14,852 bases of DNA from Lachnospiraceae bacterium UBA3826 (GTDB lineage Bacteria > Bacillota > Clostridia > Lachnospirales > Lachnospiraceae): positions 1 through 14,852 of the forward strand of contig DGII01000069.1 in NCBI GenBank assembly GCA_002393095.1, given 5' to 3'. The notes beneath the pieces are model-generated. The model was given only the letters and a program-made list of their open reading frames with translations. It searched no databases and had not been told where the DNA came from. Below are positions 14,771-14,852 of the stretch, one piece after another; the stretch's first letter is position 1; each line of letters opens with the position of its first letter. A program made the translations under genes and the position numbers.

Positions 14771-14818
14771 GAATAGTGAAATAGTGGGATAGTGTGATAG
14801 CAGTATAGCAGGATAGTG
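14771..14818 (+). repeat. Array of six imperfect 8-nt tandem repeats
   Basis: Six units in strict 8-nt register: GAATAGTG, AAATAGTG, GGATAGTG, TGATAGCA, GTATAGCA, GGATAGTG. The centre ATAG is unchanged in all six. The array fills the gap between fbp and the probable hisA start. Just upstream, AGTAATGT-like and TACAG-like motifs also recur (14719-14770). With 8-nt units, TAG occurs in all three frames, so the array is not coding. Confidence 0.75.
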
Positions 14819-14826
14819 TGAAAGAT

Positions 14827-14852
14827 ATGAGATTCAGACCATGCATCGATAT
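14827..14852 (+). CDS. hisA: Probable hisA start (partial), phosphoribosylformimino-AICAR ribotide isomerase
   Basis: Only eight full codons and two bases remain, reading MRFRPCID followed by AT. That opening matches what I recall of the fungal/plant-like HisA found in many Clostridia and Lachnospiraceae, which begin with a FRPCIDIHNGKV-like strand holding a catalytic Asp. HisA carries out the fourth step of histidine synthesis. The ribosome site is weak: AGGA (14810-14813) is 13 nt before the ATG, displaced by the repeat array. The call rests on a very short match and needs the next bases. Confidence 0.55.

Noticed and set aside
14724..14792. Small 22-codon ORF after fbp
   Set aside because: A fair AAGGA lies 9 nt upstream, but the ORF runs into the 8-nt repeat array, has no recognisable product and is short enough to arise by chance.
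1..14852. Mobile element, CRISPR array, defence or phage genes
   Set aside because: All large frames are core genes of known families; I found no transposase, integrase, terminal repeats or spaced direct repeats.

Overview
This 14.9-kb window looks like chromosomal housekeeping sequence from a Gram-positive anaerobe of the class Clostridia, most likely family Lachnospiraceae. The pointers are a PolC-type DNA polymerase tail, a class III (Firmicutes-type) fructose-1,6-bisphosphatase, a stand-alone FchA-like cyclohydrolase, a HisA start of the type I associate with that family, strong GGAGG-type ribosome binding sites, moderate GC, and heavy use of ATA, AGG and AGA codons. I saw no mobile element, CRISPR array, rRNA or tRNA. 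The taxon is an inference from protein families.

Layout, left to right. (1) 1-1902, plus strand: the 3' end of polC, then a one-carbon pair, an FchA-like cyclodeaminase/cyclohydrolase and a FolD homologue. This FolD lacks the two residues that cyclohydrolase activity needs, so the two genes probably divide a job one bifunctional FolD usually does. (2) 1978-4092: an extended -10 promoter, a roughly 105-nt leader with two hairpins, and a membrane-anchored GGDEF-EAL protein whose GGDEF site is erased and whose EAL site lacks the general-base glutamate. A bidirectional terminator follows. (3) 4137-7390, minus strand: a small uncharacterised acidic helical protein and a 905-aa class A penicillin-binding protein with an unusual cysteine-rich tail. 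(4) 7510-9683, plus strand: a YigZ/IMPACT family gene that appears leaderless, then an MgtE magnesium transporter with its own promoter, an elaborate leader and an upstream overlapping leader ORF. (5) 9708-11606: a bidirectional terminator and typA/bipA on the minus strand. (6) 11699-14852, plus strand: dapA, a strong terminator, fbp (class III) preceded by a tandemly duplicated ribosome binding site, a 48-bp array of 8-nt repeats, and the first nine codons of a probable hisA.

The part most likely to be undescribed is the mgtE leader (8163-8377). A TTGACA promoter buried in the yigZ stop codon drives an RNA with a 41-codon ORF behind a Shine-Dalgarno matching the 16S tail at 12 of 13 positions. 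The ORF's start region lies in a 12-bp helix. Its Pro-Leu-Pro codons form a pyrimidine tract that can pair with the mgtE Shine-Dalgarno. It runs out of frame into mgtE. I see no M-box riboswitch. The design resembles, by inference only, the proline-codon leader peptides of enterobacterial Mg2+ transporter genes.

All motif calls, pairings and spacings were made by eye; no folding, alignment or database search was run.
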